DNA of 62,786 bases from contig CAMBZJ010000019.1 of assembly GCA_945872365.1 (NCBI GenBank), forward strand, positions 1-62,786, given 5' to 3'. Below the pieces are notes generated by a model. That model saw nothing but the letters and a program-made list of their open reading frames with translations, ran no database searches and was not told where the DNA came from. This DNA comes from Klebsiella pneumoniae (GTDB lineage: Bacteria > Desulfobacterota > Binatia > UBA12015). The position numbers and the translations under genes were made by a program. Positions 47,643 through 56,623 of this stretch are shown here, in pieces. The first letter of the stretch is position 1; every line of letters starts with the position of its first letter.

Positions 47643-48427
47643 CCACGGGGTCTCCGGGCATCACGGCGTTCTTTCCCTGTTACGACGACGCGCCCACGAT
47701 CGGCGGGCTGGTCGAGCGGGTGGCGGGCGTCCTCGAGGAACTCGGGATCGACTACGAGGTCATCGTCGTCGACGACGGTTCGAGCGACGACTCCGTCGCG
47801 CGGTTGCGGAGCCTGCAGGAGCGGGTGCCGCGCCTGCGCATCGTCGAGCATGGCACGAATCGCGGCTACGGCGGCGCACTTCTCTCGGGCTTCGCCCATG
47901 CGACGAGGGAGTGGGTCTTCTACACCGACGGCGACGGCCAGTACGACCCCGCCGAGATCCGCGGGATGATCGCCTGCATGGGCGACGACGTCGATATCGT
48001 GCAGGGTTGGAAGATGCGTCGCAATGACCCCTGGCCGCGCCGACTGATCGGGCGGCTCTACCACCATGGGGTGCGCCTGCTGTTCGCGTTGCCGGTGCGC
48101 GACACCGACTGCGACTTCAGGTTGATCCGGCGCTCACTGGTCGAGCGGGTGCACCTCGAGCACTCGAGCGGCGTGATCTGCGTCGAGATGCTGCGCAAGT
48201 TCGGCACGGCGGGCGCCCGTTTCGTCGAGGTCCCCGTGCATCACTACCCGCGCATGTACGGGCGCTCGCAATTCTTCCGCTTCTCGCGCGTCGCACGTTC
48301 GCTGGGCGACCTCGCCGGGCTCTGGATCTCGCTTGTCCTGCTCGGCGGCGGGGCGCGCGGGCCGGCGCTGGAGGCTTCGGGTTCTGACCGACCCGGGGGG
48401 GAGGGCCCCCGCACTGGAGCCGGCTGA
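47639..48427 (+). CDS. DPM1-like GT2 glycosyltransferase
   Basis: 262 residues. DDGSSDD sits at 45-51, and TDGDGQYDP near 97 is the typical DPM1 metal motif. The family passes a hexose from a nucleotide sugar to polyprenol phosphate, supplying GT-C enzymes such as PIG-V or GT39 types. The ATG overlaps the upstream stop (ATGA). The C-terminal membrane region is short (residues 220-235). Such a donor synthase fits well with the mannosyltransferase in the same operon. Confidence 0.88.
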   Translation: MTTGSPGITAFFPCYDDAPTIGGLVERVAGVLEELGIDYEVIVVDDGSSDDSVARLRSLQERVPRLRIVEHGTNRGYGGALLSGFAHATREWVFYTDGDGQYDPAEIRGMIACMGDDVDIVQGWKMRRNDPWPRRLIGRLYHHGVRLLFALPVRDTDCDFRLIRRSLVERVHLEHSSGVICVEMLRKFGTAGARFVEVPVHHYPRMYGRSQFFRFSRVARSLGDLAGLWISLVLLGGGARGPALEASGSDRPGGEGPRTGAG

Positions 48428-48437
48428 GTACCGTCGC

Positions 48438-49142
48438 ATGGCGGAGGCCGAGGAGCGCCACTGGTGGTACCCGGCGACCCGCGAGTTGCTGCGCGCCTCG
48501 CTCGAACCCCTGCTGCAGCCCGGGGCGCGCGTCCTCGACGCGGGCTGTGGCACCGGGTCGGCCGGCGGCTGGCTCGGCGATCGGTTCTCCGCCTGCGGGA
48601 TCGACCCCGAACCGCTTGCCCTGGACTTGTACCGGCGCCGTCGCCCCGGTGCGCGGCTCGTGCGCGCCGGGATCGAGGCGCTGCCCTTCGCTGCGGAGAG
48701 CTTCGACGCGGCGCTGGTCGTCACCGTCCTCTACCACGAGGCGGTCGTCGATCCGCAGCTCGCGGTCCGGTCGATCGCGGCGACGCTGCGCCCCGGCGGC
48801 GTCCTCTGCCTGCTCGAGCCGGGGCTGCGGCGGTTGCGCCGCGGGCATGATCGCGTGACGCGCACCGCCCGACGCTTTGCGCCCTCGGACCTTCGCGCCC
48901 TGCTCGTCGGAGCCGGTCTCGAACCGCTGCGGGTGACCGGAGCCTACGCCTTTCTCGTGGCGCCGGCGTGGATCAAGTCGATCCTCGAGCGCGGCCGCTC
49001 GACGAGCGACCTGGAGGAGGGTGGCTGGCGCGGCGACCGCCTGCTCGCGGCACTCGCGGCGCGGGAGCGCCGCTGGCTCGCGCGGCGCGATCTTCCCGTC
49101 GGACTCTCGGTGCTCGCGCTCGCGCGCAAGCCCGCGGGATGA
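48438..49142 (+). CDS. SAM-dependent methyltransferase
   Basis: About 234 residues from ATG 48438. The AEAEERHWWYPATRELL opening is typical of a family of small class I methyltransferases, and the SAM motif is VLDAGCGTGS near 33-42, then LEPG. In-frame sequence upstream (EPAEYRR) continues the family pattern, so the true start may lie nearer the GT2 stop, with a TTG 48333 as the extreme. It would methylate the glycan or lipid made by the operon. Its end is convergent with a second methyltransferase gene. Confidence 0.8.
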   Translation: MAEAEERHWWYPATRELLRASLEPLLQPGARVLDAGCGTGSAGGWLGDRFSACGIDPEPLALDLYRRRRPGARLVRAGIEALPFAAESFDAALVVTVLYHEAVVDPQLAVRSIAATLRPGGVLCLLEPGLRRLRRGHDRVTRTARRFAPSDLRALLVGAGLEPLRVTGAYAFLVAPAWIKSILERGRSTSDLEEGGWRGDRLLAALAARERRWLARRDLPVGLSVLALARKPAG

Positions 49143-49145
49143 GAT

Positions 49146-49161
49146 GCCCGCTCAGGCGGGT
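49146..49161. terminator. Hairpin between convergent methyltransferase genes
   Basis: CCCGC-TCAG-GCGGG (49147-49160, plus one flanking G-T pair) forms a five-base stem with a four-base loop. It contains the stop codon of the minus-strand gene (49152-49154). No T-tract follows, so it is only a candidate two-way terminator. Confidence 0.35.
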
Positions 49162-49775
49162 GTCGCGGATCCCCAGTAGGTCCAGGTCATCGGACGCGGC
49201 CCCGGCACGTACATCGTATCGAGGCGGGAGAGATCGAAACCGGCGTCGCGGATCAGGACGTCGATCGGACGGTTCAGGTTGCAGCCGCCTCCGATGCGGC
49301 GCCAGAGCGGATTGAGCCGGTCCTGCCAGCGCCGCACGCCTTCGTCGGGCGCGCGACCGTGTTCGGAGAAGAGCAGGCGGCCGCCGGGCCTGAGCACCCG
49401 GCGCATCTCGGCAAGGGCGCGCTCGATTCCGGGGATCGTGCACATCGTATAGGTGCTGACCACGGTGTCGACCGACGCGTCGCCGAGGGGAATGCTCTCG
49501 CCGCCGAGCGGGATCCACTCCACGTCGAGGCCGGCCTCCCGCGCGCGCGTCCGTGCCATCTCGCGCAACTCCGACGACGGGTCGAGCCCGATGATCGCCT
49601 CGACGCGATCGCGATCGTAGAGCGCGAGGTTCAGGCCCGAGCCGATGCCGATCTCGAGGACGCGTCCGGTCGCTTCGGGAACGACCTTGGCGCGCTGGCG
49701 CATGATCGGCTCCTGGCGCATGACGAAGTCGAGCACCGGCGGCAGGACATGACGTTCGTAGAAACTGGCCACGGC
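49152..49775 (-). CDS. UbiE/PMT-like methyltransferase
   Basis: 207 residues from GTG 49775. The N-terminal VASFYERHVLPPVLDFVMRQEPI is typical of small class I methyltransferases annotated as phosphatidylethanolamine or arsenite-type enzymes. The SAM motif is LEIGIGSG near 39-46, with SEHGRAPDEGVRRWQDRLNPLWRRIGGGCNLNRP near the C-terminus. The target is unknown; lipid head-group methylation is one option. The open frame continues to 50030, but the extension is Arg/Pro-rich without homology. It is divergent from the HEAT lipoprotein. Confidence 0.8.
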   Translation of the reverse strand, partial: AVASFYERHVLPPVLDFVMRQEPIMRQRAKVVPEATGRVLEIGIGSGLNLALYDRDRVEAIIGLDPSSELREMARTRAREAGLDVEWIPLGGESIPLGDASVDTVVSTYTMCTIPGIERALAEMRRVLRPGGRLLFSEHGRAPDEGVRRWQDRLNPLWRRIGGGCNLNRPIDVLIRDAGFDLSRLDTMYVPGPRPMTWTYWGSATPA

Positions 49776-49921
49776 CGGACTTTGGCGCGTCGCGCCCGCC
49801 GCCGCAACCGCTGCTGCCGGGAGGGCGGCGGCGCCAGGGGCCGTTGCGCCAGCGGCGGCGCGGGCTCTTCCCGTCTCCGGTGCGGTTGACCGTGCGACGG
49901 CCCCTCGCGTACACCGCACCC

Positions 49922-50599
49922 GTGGTGCGGGCGACGGCGGCGACGATCTTCGCGGGCACGATGCTGCTGGCGGCCTGCACGCGAGCACCATCGGGCGAGT
50001 CGGGCGGCGCACCGGGCCACACCCCTGCACCCGACGATCTCACCGGGTGGACCGCGGTCCTCGCCCGCTCCGACGTGTACGACTTGCAGCACGCCTCGGC
50101 GGCACTCGTGCGGATCGGTCCTCCCGCCATCCCGAACCTCGAGGCCGCACTCGCCGACCGGAGGCTCGACGTTCGACTCGCGGCGATCCGCGGACTCGCC
50201 GCGCTTGGAGCGCCCGCGACCTCGGCCCTTGGCCGCGGTCTCCGCGATTCCGACTCCGGGGTCCGGCGCATCGCCTGCGACGCGCTCGTCGCGATCGGCC
50301 CCTCGACCGTGGAGCAGTTCCGTGCTGCCCTCGGCGCGCCCAACCACTCGATGCGCGAGGCGGCCGTCGGCTGCGCCGGCCGCCTCGGCGAAGCGGCCGC
50401 TGCACTCCTGCCGGCGGTGCTCGGGGATGCCGACGGCCGGGTGCGTGCCGAGGGCATCGGCGCGGCCGTCGCGATCGGCTCGGCGGCGCTTCCCGCCCTC
50501 GAAGCCGCCCTGCCGTCGCTCTCCGGCGGTCAGCGCAACGCGGTCGAGCGGGCGATCGCGGAGATCCGGGAACGTGGCGGGGCGCGTCCGGCCGCCTGA
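49922..50599 (+). CDS. HEAT-repeat lipoprotein
   Basis: About 225 residues from GTG 49922, the start that gives a good lipoprotein signal (lipobox LLAAC). A low-complexity tether then leads to HEAT-like repeats: DLQHASAALVRIGPPAIPNLEAALADRRLDVRLAAIRGLAALG, then further blocks with L-x-D-x-x-x-x-V-R-x-x-A. Such repeats serve protein-protein contacts. It overlaps ligA by 26 bases at its end. A second HEAT lipoprotein is encoded at 56959. Function unknown. Confidence 0.78.
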   Translation: MVRATAATIFAGTMLLAACTRAPSGESGGAPGHTPAPDDLTGWTAVLARSDVYDLQHASAALVRIGPPAIPNLEAALADRRLDVRLAAIRGLAALGAPATSALGRGLRDSDSGVRRIACDALVAIGPSTVEQFRAALGAPNHSMREAAVGCAGRLGEAAAALLPAVLGDADGRVRAEGIGAAVAIGSAALPALEAALPSLSGGQRNAVERAIAEIRERGGARPAA

Positions 50600-52640
50600 A
50601 GGCGAGCACGCCGCGGGCGATGCGCCGCGGGCGCGCGCCCTGCGCCTGCGCGCGGCGATCCACCGCCACAATCATCGCTACCACGTCCTCGACGATCCGG
50701 AGATCTCCGACGCGGAGTTCGATGCACTCGTCCGCGAATTGCGCGCGCTCGAGGAGGAGCATCCGGACCTGTGCACGCCCGACTCGCCGACCCGGCGCGT
50801 GGGCGGTCCGCCACGCGAGCGCTTTGCGAAGCTGCGCCACCCGGCGGCGATGCTGAGTCTGGGCAACGCATTCTCGGCCGAGGACCTGCGCGCCTGGCAC
50901 GAGCGGATCGCGCGCCTCCTGCCGGCGGGCTCGGCGATCGGGTTCGTCGCCGAGCCGAAGATCGACGGGCTCACCGTCGTCCTGCACTACCGGCAGGGCT
51001 GCTTCGAGCAGGGCGCGACGCGCGGCGACGGGGAGGTCGGGGAGGACGTCACTGCGAACCTGCGCACCGTGAAGTCGCTGCCGCTGCGCATCCCGGTCGA
51101 TTCGCGGGCGGGCGAAGCCCCGTCGCGGCTCGTCGTGCGCGGCGAGGTCTACATCGGGCGCGAGGACTTCGAGCGCTTCAACGAGCAGCAGTCCGCGGCC
51201 GGCGAGCGGCTTTATGCCAATCCGCGCAACTTCGCGGCCGGATCGCTGCGCCAGCTCGACCCGACCGTGAGCGCCGGCCGTCCGCTGCGGCTGTGGGCCT
51301 ACCAGGTCGTGGCGCAGGAGGGATTTGCCGCCGCCTCCCAGCACGAGGCGCTCGACGAACTGCGTCGGCTCGGCTTCCCGGTCTCGCCCGACGCGCGTCG
51401 GCTGTCCTCGATCGAGGAGGTGATCGACTGGTGCGAAGAGTTCGGGCGGCGCCGCGCGGAGCTGCCCTACGAGGTCGACGGTGTCGTGCTCAAGGTCGAC
51501 GACCTCGCCCAGCAGGCGCGGCTCGGCGAGGTCGGCAACGCGCCCCGCTGGGCGATCGCGTTCAAGTATCCCTCGACCGAGGTCGTGACCCGGCTCCTGC
51601 GCATCGGGGTGAACGTTGGTCGCACCGGGGTGCTCGTACCGTTCGCCGAGCTGGAGCCGGCCAACGTGGGCGGCGTCGTTGTCAGCAACGCGACCCTGCA
51701 CAACGCCGACTACGTCCGCGAGCGCGACATCCGGGAAGGTGACCGCGTCGTCCTCAAGCGGGCCGGCGAGGTGATCCCCCAGGTGCTCCGGCCGGTGCCC
51801 GAGATGCGCACCGGCGAGGAGAAGCCCTTCGCGATGCCGGACTCCTGTCCCGCGTGCGGCGAGCCGGTGCACCGCGACGAGGAGGAGGTGGCGATCCGCT
51901 GCGTGAACTCGGCATGCCCGGCGCAACTCGTGCGCTCGGTCGAGTACTTCGCCTCGCGACCGGCGCTGGACGTCGACGGGTTCGGACCACGCCAGGCCGA
52001 GCAGTTCTGCGAGGCGGGACTGGTCGCGGACGTCGCGGACGTGTTTTCGCTGCACGCCGAGGACCTCTCGCGCCTCGAGGGCTTCAAGGAGAAGCGCATC
52101 GAGAACCTGTTGCGTGCGATTGAGGCGGCCCGCCATCGCCCGGCGGCCCGCCTCCTGACCGCGCTCGGCATCCACGGCGTCGGTGGCACGGTGGCCGAGT
52201 TGCTGGTCGGGCACTTCCGCTCGATCGACGCGCTGGCCCAGGCGAGTCTCGAGGACCTGCAGTCGGTGGTAGGGATCGGGCCGATCCTGGCGCGCAACGT
52301 CGCCGAGTGGTTCGCGAGCGCCCGCAATCGCCGGGTGGTCGAGAAATTGCGCTCGGCCGGCGTGCGGATGGCAGAGGAGCGCCGGGCGAGTCGCCCCGAC
52401 GGGCCGCTTACCGGCCTCTCCTTCGTCATCACAGGGACGCTGCCCAACCTGAGTCGCGAGCGGGCGACGGAGATCGTCTGCGAGGCGGGGGGCAAGGTGT
52501 CGGCGACGGTCAGCGCGAAGACCGACTACTTGGTCGCGGGCGAGTCCGCGGGCAGCAAACTCGACAAGGCGCGCAAGCTCGGCCTCGTCGTGATCGACGA
52601 GGCCGAGCTGTTGCGCCTAGCGGGCCCGGACGGCGGCTGA
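50574..52640 (+). CDS. ligA: NAD+-dependent DNA ligase
   Basis: About 688 residues. The N-terminal Ia part includes HRYHVLDDPEISDAEFDALV. The adenylation motif AEPKIDG has the catalytic Lys near 129. ANPRNFAAGSLRQLDP, GVVLKVD and an OB-fold region follow, then the Zn finger (CPACG and CVNSACPAQ, from about 426), the helix-hairpin-helix region and a C-terminal BRCT domain from about 610 (LSFVITGTLPNLSRERATE). It seals nicks with NAD+. The start is GTG 50574; the 26-base overlap with the HEAT gene makes it certain that translation is coupled or reinitiates. Confidence 0.95.
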   Translation: MAGRVRPPEGEHAAGDAPRARALRLRAAIHRHNHRYHVLDDPEISDAEFDALVRELRALEEEHPDLCTPDSPTRRVGGPPRERFAKLRHPAAMLSLGNAFSAEDLRAWHERIARLLPAGSAIGFVAEPKIDGLTVVLHYRQGCFEQGATRGDGEVGEDVTANLRTVKSLPLRIPVDSRAGEAPSRLVVRGEVYIGREDFERFNEQQSAAGERLYANPRNFAAGSLRQLDPTVSAGRPLRLWAYQVVAQEGFAAASQHEALDELRRLGFPVSPDARRLSSIEEVIDWCEEFGRRRAELPYEVDGVVLKVDDLAQQARLGEVGNAPRWAIAFKYPSTEVVTRLLRIGVNVGRTGVLVPFAELEPANVGGVVVSNATLHNADYVRERDIREGDRVVLKRAGEVIPQVLRPVPEMRTGEEKPFAMPDSCPACGEPVHRDEEEVAIRCVNSACPAQLVRSVEYFASRPALDVDGFGPRQAEQFCEAGLVADVADVFSLHAEDLSRLEGFKEKRIENLLRAIEAARHRPAARLLTALGIHGVGGTVAELLVGHFRSIDALAQASLEDLQSVVGIGPILARNVAEWFASARNRRVVEKLRSAGVRMAEERRASRPDGPLTGLSFVITGTLPNLSRERATEIVCEAGGKVSATVSAKTDYLVAGESAGSKLDKARKLGLVVIDEAELLRLAGPDGG

Positions 52641-52650
52641 GCTTCAGCCG
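52634..52650. terminator. Hairpin overlapping the two convergent stop codons
   Basis: CGGCTGA-GCT-TCAGCCG (52634-52650) is a perfect seven-base stem with a three-base loop. It contains the stop codons of ligA (TGA 52638-52640) and of the Hsp20-like gene (TCA 52644-52646 on the plus strand). It lacks a T-tract, but its place fits a two-way transcription end. Confidence 0.45.
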
Positions 52651-53000
52651 GCCGCCTGGACCGAGATCTTGCGCGGCATCGCCTTGCTCGCCTTGGGAAG
52701 CGAGAGTCGCAGGATGCCGTGCTTCATGGTGGCGACGATCGCGTCGCGGTCGATCGCGTCGCTCAGAGTGAAGCTGCGGCGGTACTCGACCGGCGACTCC
52801 TGGCCGAAACGGTGCTCGTAACCTTCGGGAACCCGCGGCTCGGCGTGCGCCACGAGGTTCAGCAGGTTCTTCTCGACGGTGATCTCGACGTTCTCCTGGC
52901 GCAAGCCTCGCCACCGTCCGCGCCGCGGGTGCACGGCGGACTCGGACGAGGCGCGGTGCGCGTTGAGCCTCGCCCGCGTCTCGCCTATCCTTCGCGCCAT
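52644..53000 (-). CDS. Hsp20-like protein lacking the N-terminal half of the alpha-crystallin domain
   Basis: 118 residues from ATG 53000, or about 86 from TTG 52904. The C-terminal part is clear Hsp20: GLRQENVEITVEKNLLNLVAHAE, then VEYRRSFTLSDAIDRDAIVATMKHGILRLSLPK. The normal N-terminal arm and the first strands of the domain (usually about 50 residues up to E-L-P-G) are absent; the text before GLRQENV has no homology. So it is a truncated small heat shock protein, either remnant or a new shorter form. Its ATG shares CCATGG with the divergent thioredoxin-like gene, so TTG 52904 or an upstream start may be correct. A functional chaperone is doubtful. Confidence 0.6.
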   Translation of the reverse strand: MARRIGETRARLNAHRASSESAVHPRRGRWRGLRQENVEITVEKNLLNLVAHAEPRVPEGYEHRFGQESPVEYRRSFTLSDAIDRDAIVATMKHGILRLSLPKASKAMPRKISVQAAG

Positions 53001-53553
53001 GGTGCTACTCGAATCGAAAGCTCCCGATCTCGGTCGTCCTTGTCCCGATTTCGACCTCCCGTCGGTGGATGGCGGACGGCTGCGCCGCGACGACCTCGCC
53101 GAGCGCCCGGTGCTCGCGGTGCTCTTTCTCTGCAACCACTGTCCCTACGTGAAGGCGGTCGAGGATCGCATCGTGGCCCTCGCCCACGAGTTCGGGCCGC
53201 GCGGCGTCGCGATGGTCGGCATCTGCTCGAACGACCCGACCGACTATCCCGACGACGCACCGCCGCGACTGCTCGAGCGCTGGCGCGCGAAGGACTACCG
53301 GTTTCCGTACCTCGTCGACGCGAGCCAGGACGTTGCCCGCGCCTTCGGTGCGGTCTGCACGCCCGACGTCTTCGTCTTCGACCACGAGCGCCGCCTCGCC
53401 TACCATGGGCGGATCGACGACGACTGGAAAGAGCCGGCGCGGGCGACCACCCGCGAACTCGGCGACGCCTTCGAGGCCCTCCTCGCGGGCCGACGGCCCG
53501 CCGCCGACCAGAAGCCGACGATCGGCTGCTCGATCAAGTGGAGCAAGGGCTGA
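52999..53553 (+). CDS. Thioredoxin-like AhpC/TSA-family redoxin
   Basis: 184 residues. APDLGRPCPDFDLPSVDG opens the fold, and LCNHCPYVKAVEDRI has the CxxC pair (Cys45 and Cys48), typical of the redoxin subgroup often labelled thioredoxin family protein. SNDPTDYPDDAP, the FPYLVDASQDVARAFGAVCTPDVFVF block and IGCSIKWSKG at the C-terminus are also family traits. It could reduce disulfides or peroxides. The ATG is divergent from the Hsp20-like start and shares its CCATGG. Confidence 0.85.
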   Translation: MVLLESKAPDLGRPCPDFDLPSVDGGRLRRDDLAERPVLAVLFLCNHCPYVKAVEDRIVALAHEFGPRGVAMVGICSNDPTDYPDDAPPRLLERWRAKDYRFPYLVDASQDVARAFGAVCTPDVFVFDHERRLAYHGRIDDDWKEPARATTRELGDAFEALLAGRRPAADQKPTIGCSIKWSKG

Positions 53554-53745
53554 GCGCAGGTGCCTTTGCCGCTTCGCCGGTGCGGGCAACCCCTCAGCGA
53601 GTTCCATCCGTCGCTCGAAGCTCGCCGGCCCGTAACTGGCGCATCGGTTCGGAAGCGGCCCGGTATAGACCGGCAGGCGCCGAGTGGCTAGAGTCCTGGG
53701 CAGGCATCGCTCCGGGCAGGCCGGGGCGGGATCACGAGGCCTCCC

Positions 53746-54096
53746 ATGACGACCTGGTACTCCTTCCCGGTGACCCTCTCGGTGGCGATCCTCGTCGCGG
53801 CCTGCAGTCGTTCCCCACGCCTCGACATGAAGGACCCGGAGTCCTTCTCGAAGTCGGCTGAGGCGATTCGCGAAGCTCTCTCGGAGGAGCAGATCGCACG
53901 ATTGCAGGAAGCGACCGTGGTGGTGATCGCCGACACGGTCAAGCCGCCGCCCCCGCTCCTGAAGATGAAGCCCGAGCAGTGGGCGGCGATCCGCGAGCGG
54001 CTCGACGGCAAGACGCCGAGTCAGATCATCGCGCTGGCCGACGAGATACGGTCGCGCGACGCTGCTGCGGCGGCGGTCCCGGCCGGGGCCAACTGA
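53746..54096 (+). CDS. Small lipoprotein (DUF6694-like)
   Basis: 116 residues. LPVTLSVAILVAACS-like sequence in the signal gives a lipobox (LVAAC). The mature part SRSPRLDMKDPESFSKSAEAIREALSEEQIARLQEA fits small lipoproteins annotated DUF6694, with a helical hairpin and a Pro-rich centre. No function is known. The ATG 53746 lies 192 bases after the redoxin; the gap holds no clear promoter. Confidence 0.65.
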   Translation: MTTWYSFPVTLSVAILVAACSRSPRLDMKDPESFSKSAEAIREALSEEQIARLQEATVVVIADTVKPPPPLLKMKPEQWAAIRERLDGKTPSQIIALADEIRSRDAAAAAVPAGAN

Positions 54097-54308
54097 CGGC
54101 ACACTACGCGCGGCCGGTCGTCGCGGCGTAGGCGAAGCCGGCGAGCCCCTCGGCGCGCGGCCAGCGGCCGGATCGGAGCGGGCGCAGAGCGGGCGGCTTA
54201 CGGGCGGCTTGCCCCCCCCGGTCGCCGGATGTCCACGGTCGAGGCCGGTGCGTGATCCGGGTGGGCGGGACCCTCCCGATTTCCCTCTCCGTCCGCTATC
54301 GAAGCGGG
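54097..54308. other. Intergenic region before ettA
   Basis: The 212-base gap has G/C-rich runs, including a C-run near 54210, and no recognisable gene or clear hairpin. An open frame from 54252 continues into ettA but lacks homology. Confidence 0.35.
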
Positions 54309-55988
54309 ATGCCCCAGTTCATCTACACGATGCGCGACCTGCGCAAGGTCTACCCGCCCGACCGCGTGGTCGTCGACGGGATCAACCTGTCCTTCTATCT
54401 CGGCGCGAAGATCGGCGTGCTCGGCCTGAACGGCTCGGGCAAGAGCACGCTGCTGCGCATCATGGCCGGACTCGACCGGGAGTTCTCGGGCGAGGCGCAC
54501 CTGAGCGACGGTTACTCGGTCGGCTACCTGTCGCAGGAGCCCGCCCTCGACCCCGGCAAGACGGTGCGCGAGATCGTCGCCGAGGGGGTCGCACCGATCC
54601 GAGCACTGCTCGACGAGTTCGAGGACATCTCGAACAAGTTCGGCGAGCCGATGAGCGACGAGAAGATGGAGAAGCTCCTCGCGCGACAGGCCGACCTGCA
54701 GGACAAGATCGAGGCCGCCAACGCCTGGGAGCTCGACCGCACGCTCGACGTGGCGATGGACGCGCTGCGCTGCCCGGCGGCCGACGAGGGCACGGCGCAC
54801 CTTTCGGGGGGCGAGCGCCGCCGGGTCGCGCTCTGCCGGCTGCTGCTGCAATCGCCCGACCTGCTGCTGCTCGACGAGCCGACGAACCACCTCGATGCGG
54901 AGTCGGTCGCCTGGCTCGAGCGTTTCCTCTCCGAGTACAAGGGAACCGTCGTCGCGGTCACCCACGACCGCTACTTCCTCGACAACGTCGCCGGCTGGAT
55001 CCTCGAACTCGATCGCGGCCGCGGCATCCCGTGGGAGGGCAACTACTCCTCCTGGCTCGAGCAGAAGCAGAAGCGGCTCGCTCTCGAGGAGAAGCAGGAG
55101 TCGGCGCGGCAGCGGACGCTGTCGCGCGAACTCGAGTGGGTGCGCCTCGCGCCGCGCGCCCGACAGGCCAAGAGCAAGGCCCGCATCGCGGCCTATGAGA
55201 AACTGCTCGCCGAGGGGCCGGGCGAGCGCATCGGCAAGGCCGAGATCGTGATCCCGGCTGGGCCGCGGCTCGGCGGCGTCGTGGTCGAGGCGAAGGACGT
55301 GTCGAAGGGCTACGACGACCGCCTCCTCGTCGAGGGCCTGACCTTCTCGCTCCCGCCCGGCGGCATCGTCGGCGTCATCGGCCCGAACGGCGCCGGCAAG
55401 ACGACGCTCTTCCGCATGATCGTCGGACAGGAGCAGCCGGACTCCGGCACGCTGCGCCTCGGCGACACCGTGCAACTCGCCTACGTCGACCAGTCGCGCG
55501 ACTCGCTCGACTCCGCGAAGACGGTCTGGGAGGAGATCAGTGGCGGTTCCGACAAGATCCTGCTCGGCAAGCGCGAGGTGAACTCGCGCGGGTACTGCTC
55601 CTGGTTCAACTTCCGCGGATCGGACCAGCAGAAGCGGGTCGGAGACCTGTCGGGCGGCGAGCGCAACCGGGTACACCTCGCGAAGTTGATCAAGAGCGGC
55701 GGCAATCTCCTGCTGCTCGACGAGCCGACCAACGACCTCGACGTCGACACGCTGCGCGCCCTCGAGGATGCGCTCGTGGACTTCGCCGGCTGCGCCGTCG
55801 TCATCAGCCACGACCGCTGGTTCCTCGACCGCATCGCGACCCACATCCTCGCCTTCGAGGGCGACAGCCGCGTCGAGTGGTTCGCGGGCAACTACCAAGA
55901 CTACGAGGAGGACCGGCACCGCCGGCTCGGCGCCGAGGCCGACCAGCCGCACCGGCTCAAGTACCGCCCGCTGCGCCGCGGCGAGTGA
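54309..55988 (+). CDS. ettA: ABC-F translation factor EttA
   Basis: 559 residues, the usual EttA length. There are two ABC domains without membrane segments: Walker A GLNGSGKS (39-46) and GPNGAGKTT near 358, the two LSGGER signatures, Walker [12 protein letters not shown] and [11 protein letters not shown], and the linker helix pair with the P-site tRNA interaction motif. EttA gates the start of translation elongation in response to the ADP/ATP ratio. The [13 protein letters not shown] opening is characteristic. ATG 54309 was chosen because it begins that opening. Confidence 0.93.
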   Translation: MPQFIYTMRDLRKVYPPDRVVVDGINLSFYLGAKIGVLGLNGSGKSTLLRIMAGLDREFSGEAHLSDGYSVGYLSQEPALDPGKTVREIVAEGVAPIRALLDEFEDISNKFGEPMSDEKMEKLLARQADLQDKIEAANAWELDRTLDVAMDALRCPAADEGTAHLSGGERRRVALCRLLLQSPDLLLLDEPTNHLDAESVAWLERFLSEYKGTVVAVTHDRYFLDNVAGWILELDRGRGIPWEGNYSSWLEQKQKRLALEEKQESARQRTLSRELEWVRLAPRARQAKSKARIAAYEKLLAEGPGERIGKAEIVIPAGPRLGGVVVEAKDVSKGYDDRLLVEGLTFSLPPGGIVGVIGPNGAGKTTLFRMIVGQEQPDSGTLRLGDTVQLAYVDQSRDSLDSAKTVWEEISGGSDKILLGKREVNSRGYCSWFNFRGSDQQKRVGDLSGGERNRVHLAKLIKSGGNLLLLDEPTNDLDVDTLRALEDALVDFAGCAVVISHDRWFLDRIATHILAFEGDSRVEWFAGNYQDYEEDRHRRLGAEADQPHRLKYRPLRRGE

Positions 55989-56059
55989 GCGGCCGGGCGG
56001 ATCCGGCTGGATACCCGGGCGCCCGGCGCGGGTTGACGTTTCCCGGCTCGGACGGTTGG

Positions 56060-56590
56060 ATGCGGCTCGTGGACCGCGAACAACTGGCGCGACGCATCGC
56101 CGAGATCGCCCTGCTGCGCGGGACGTTCATCCTGCGCAGCGGACGGGCCAGCGATTTCTACCTCGACAAGTACATGTTCTCGACGCGGCCGGAGATCCTG
56201 CTCGACCTCGGCAAGATGTTCGCCGCGCGGCTGCCGAAGGAGGCCAACCGCCTCGCCGGGGCCGAACTCGGAGGGATTCCGCTGGTCACGGCGGCCTCGC
56301 TCGCCTCGGGCTTGCCGAGCGTCTTCATCCGCAACCAGAAGAAGGAGTACGGCACCGCGCGCCAGCTCGAGGGCAAACTCGTCGAGGGCGACCGGGTCGT
56401 CATCGTCGAGGACGTCGCCACGACCGGAGGCCAGGTGCTCGAGGCGGCCCGGGTGATCGAGGCCGCGAACGCCGAGGTGGTCGCGATCATCGCCACGATC
56501 GACCGTCTCGAAGGCGCCCGGGAGAACGTCGAGGGTGCGGGCTACGTCTTCGACGCCCTGTTCACGGTGCGCGACCTGGGCCTGGCCTGA
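56060..56590 (+). CDS. pyrE: Orotate phosphoribosyltransferase
   Basis: 176 residues. The PRPP-binding motif VVIVEDVATTGG is at 113-124, with RNQKKEYGTARQLEG before it (K-K-x-x-G-T) and DFYLDKYMFS at the start. It converts orotate and PRPP to orotidine monophosphate in pyrimidine synthesis. The length fits the short PyrE form. ATG 56060 begins the MRLVDREQLARRIAEIALL helix. It is 71 bases after ettA. Confidence 0.9.
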   Translation: MRLVDREQLARRIAEIALLRGTFILRSGRASDFYLDKYMFSTRPEILLDLGKMFAARLPKEANRLAGAELGGIPLVTAASLASGLPSVFIRNQKKEYGTARQLEGKLVEGDRVVIVEDVATTGGQVLEAARVIEAANAEVVAIIATIDRLEGARENVEGAGYVFDALFTVRDLGLA

Positions 56591-56623
56591 GATCCGGCGC
56601 CTCGTTTTCACGGAGGAAGAACG

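Noticed and set aside
53005-54102. 365-residue minus-strand open frame over the redoxin and small lipoprotein genes
   Set aside because: It mirrors two well-supported plus-strand genes, has no recognisable domain, and no gene-like start context.
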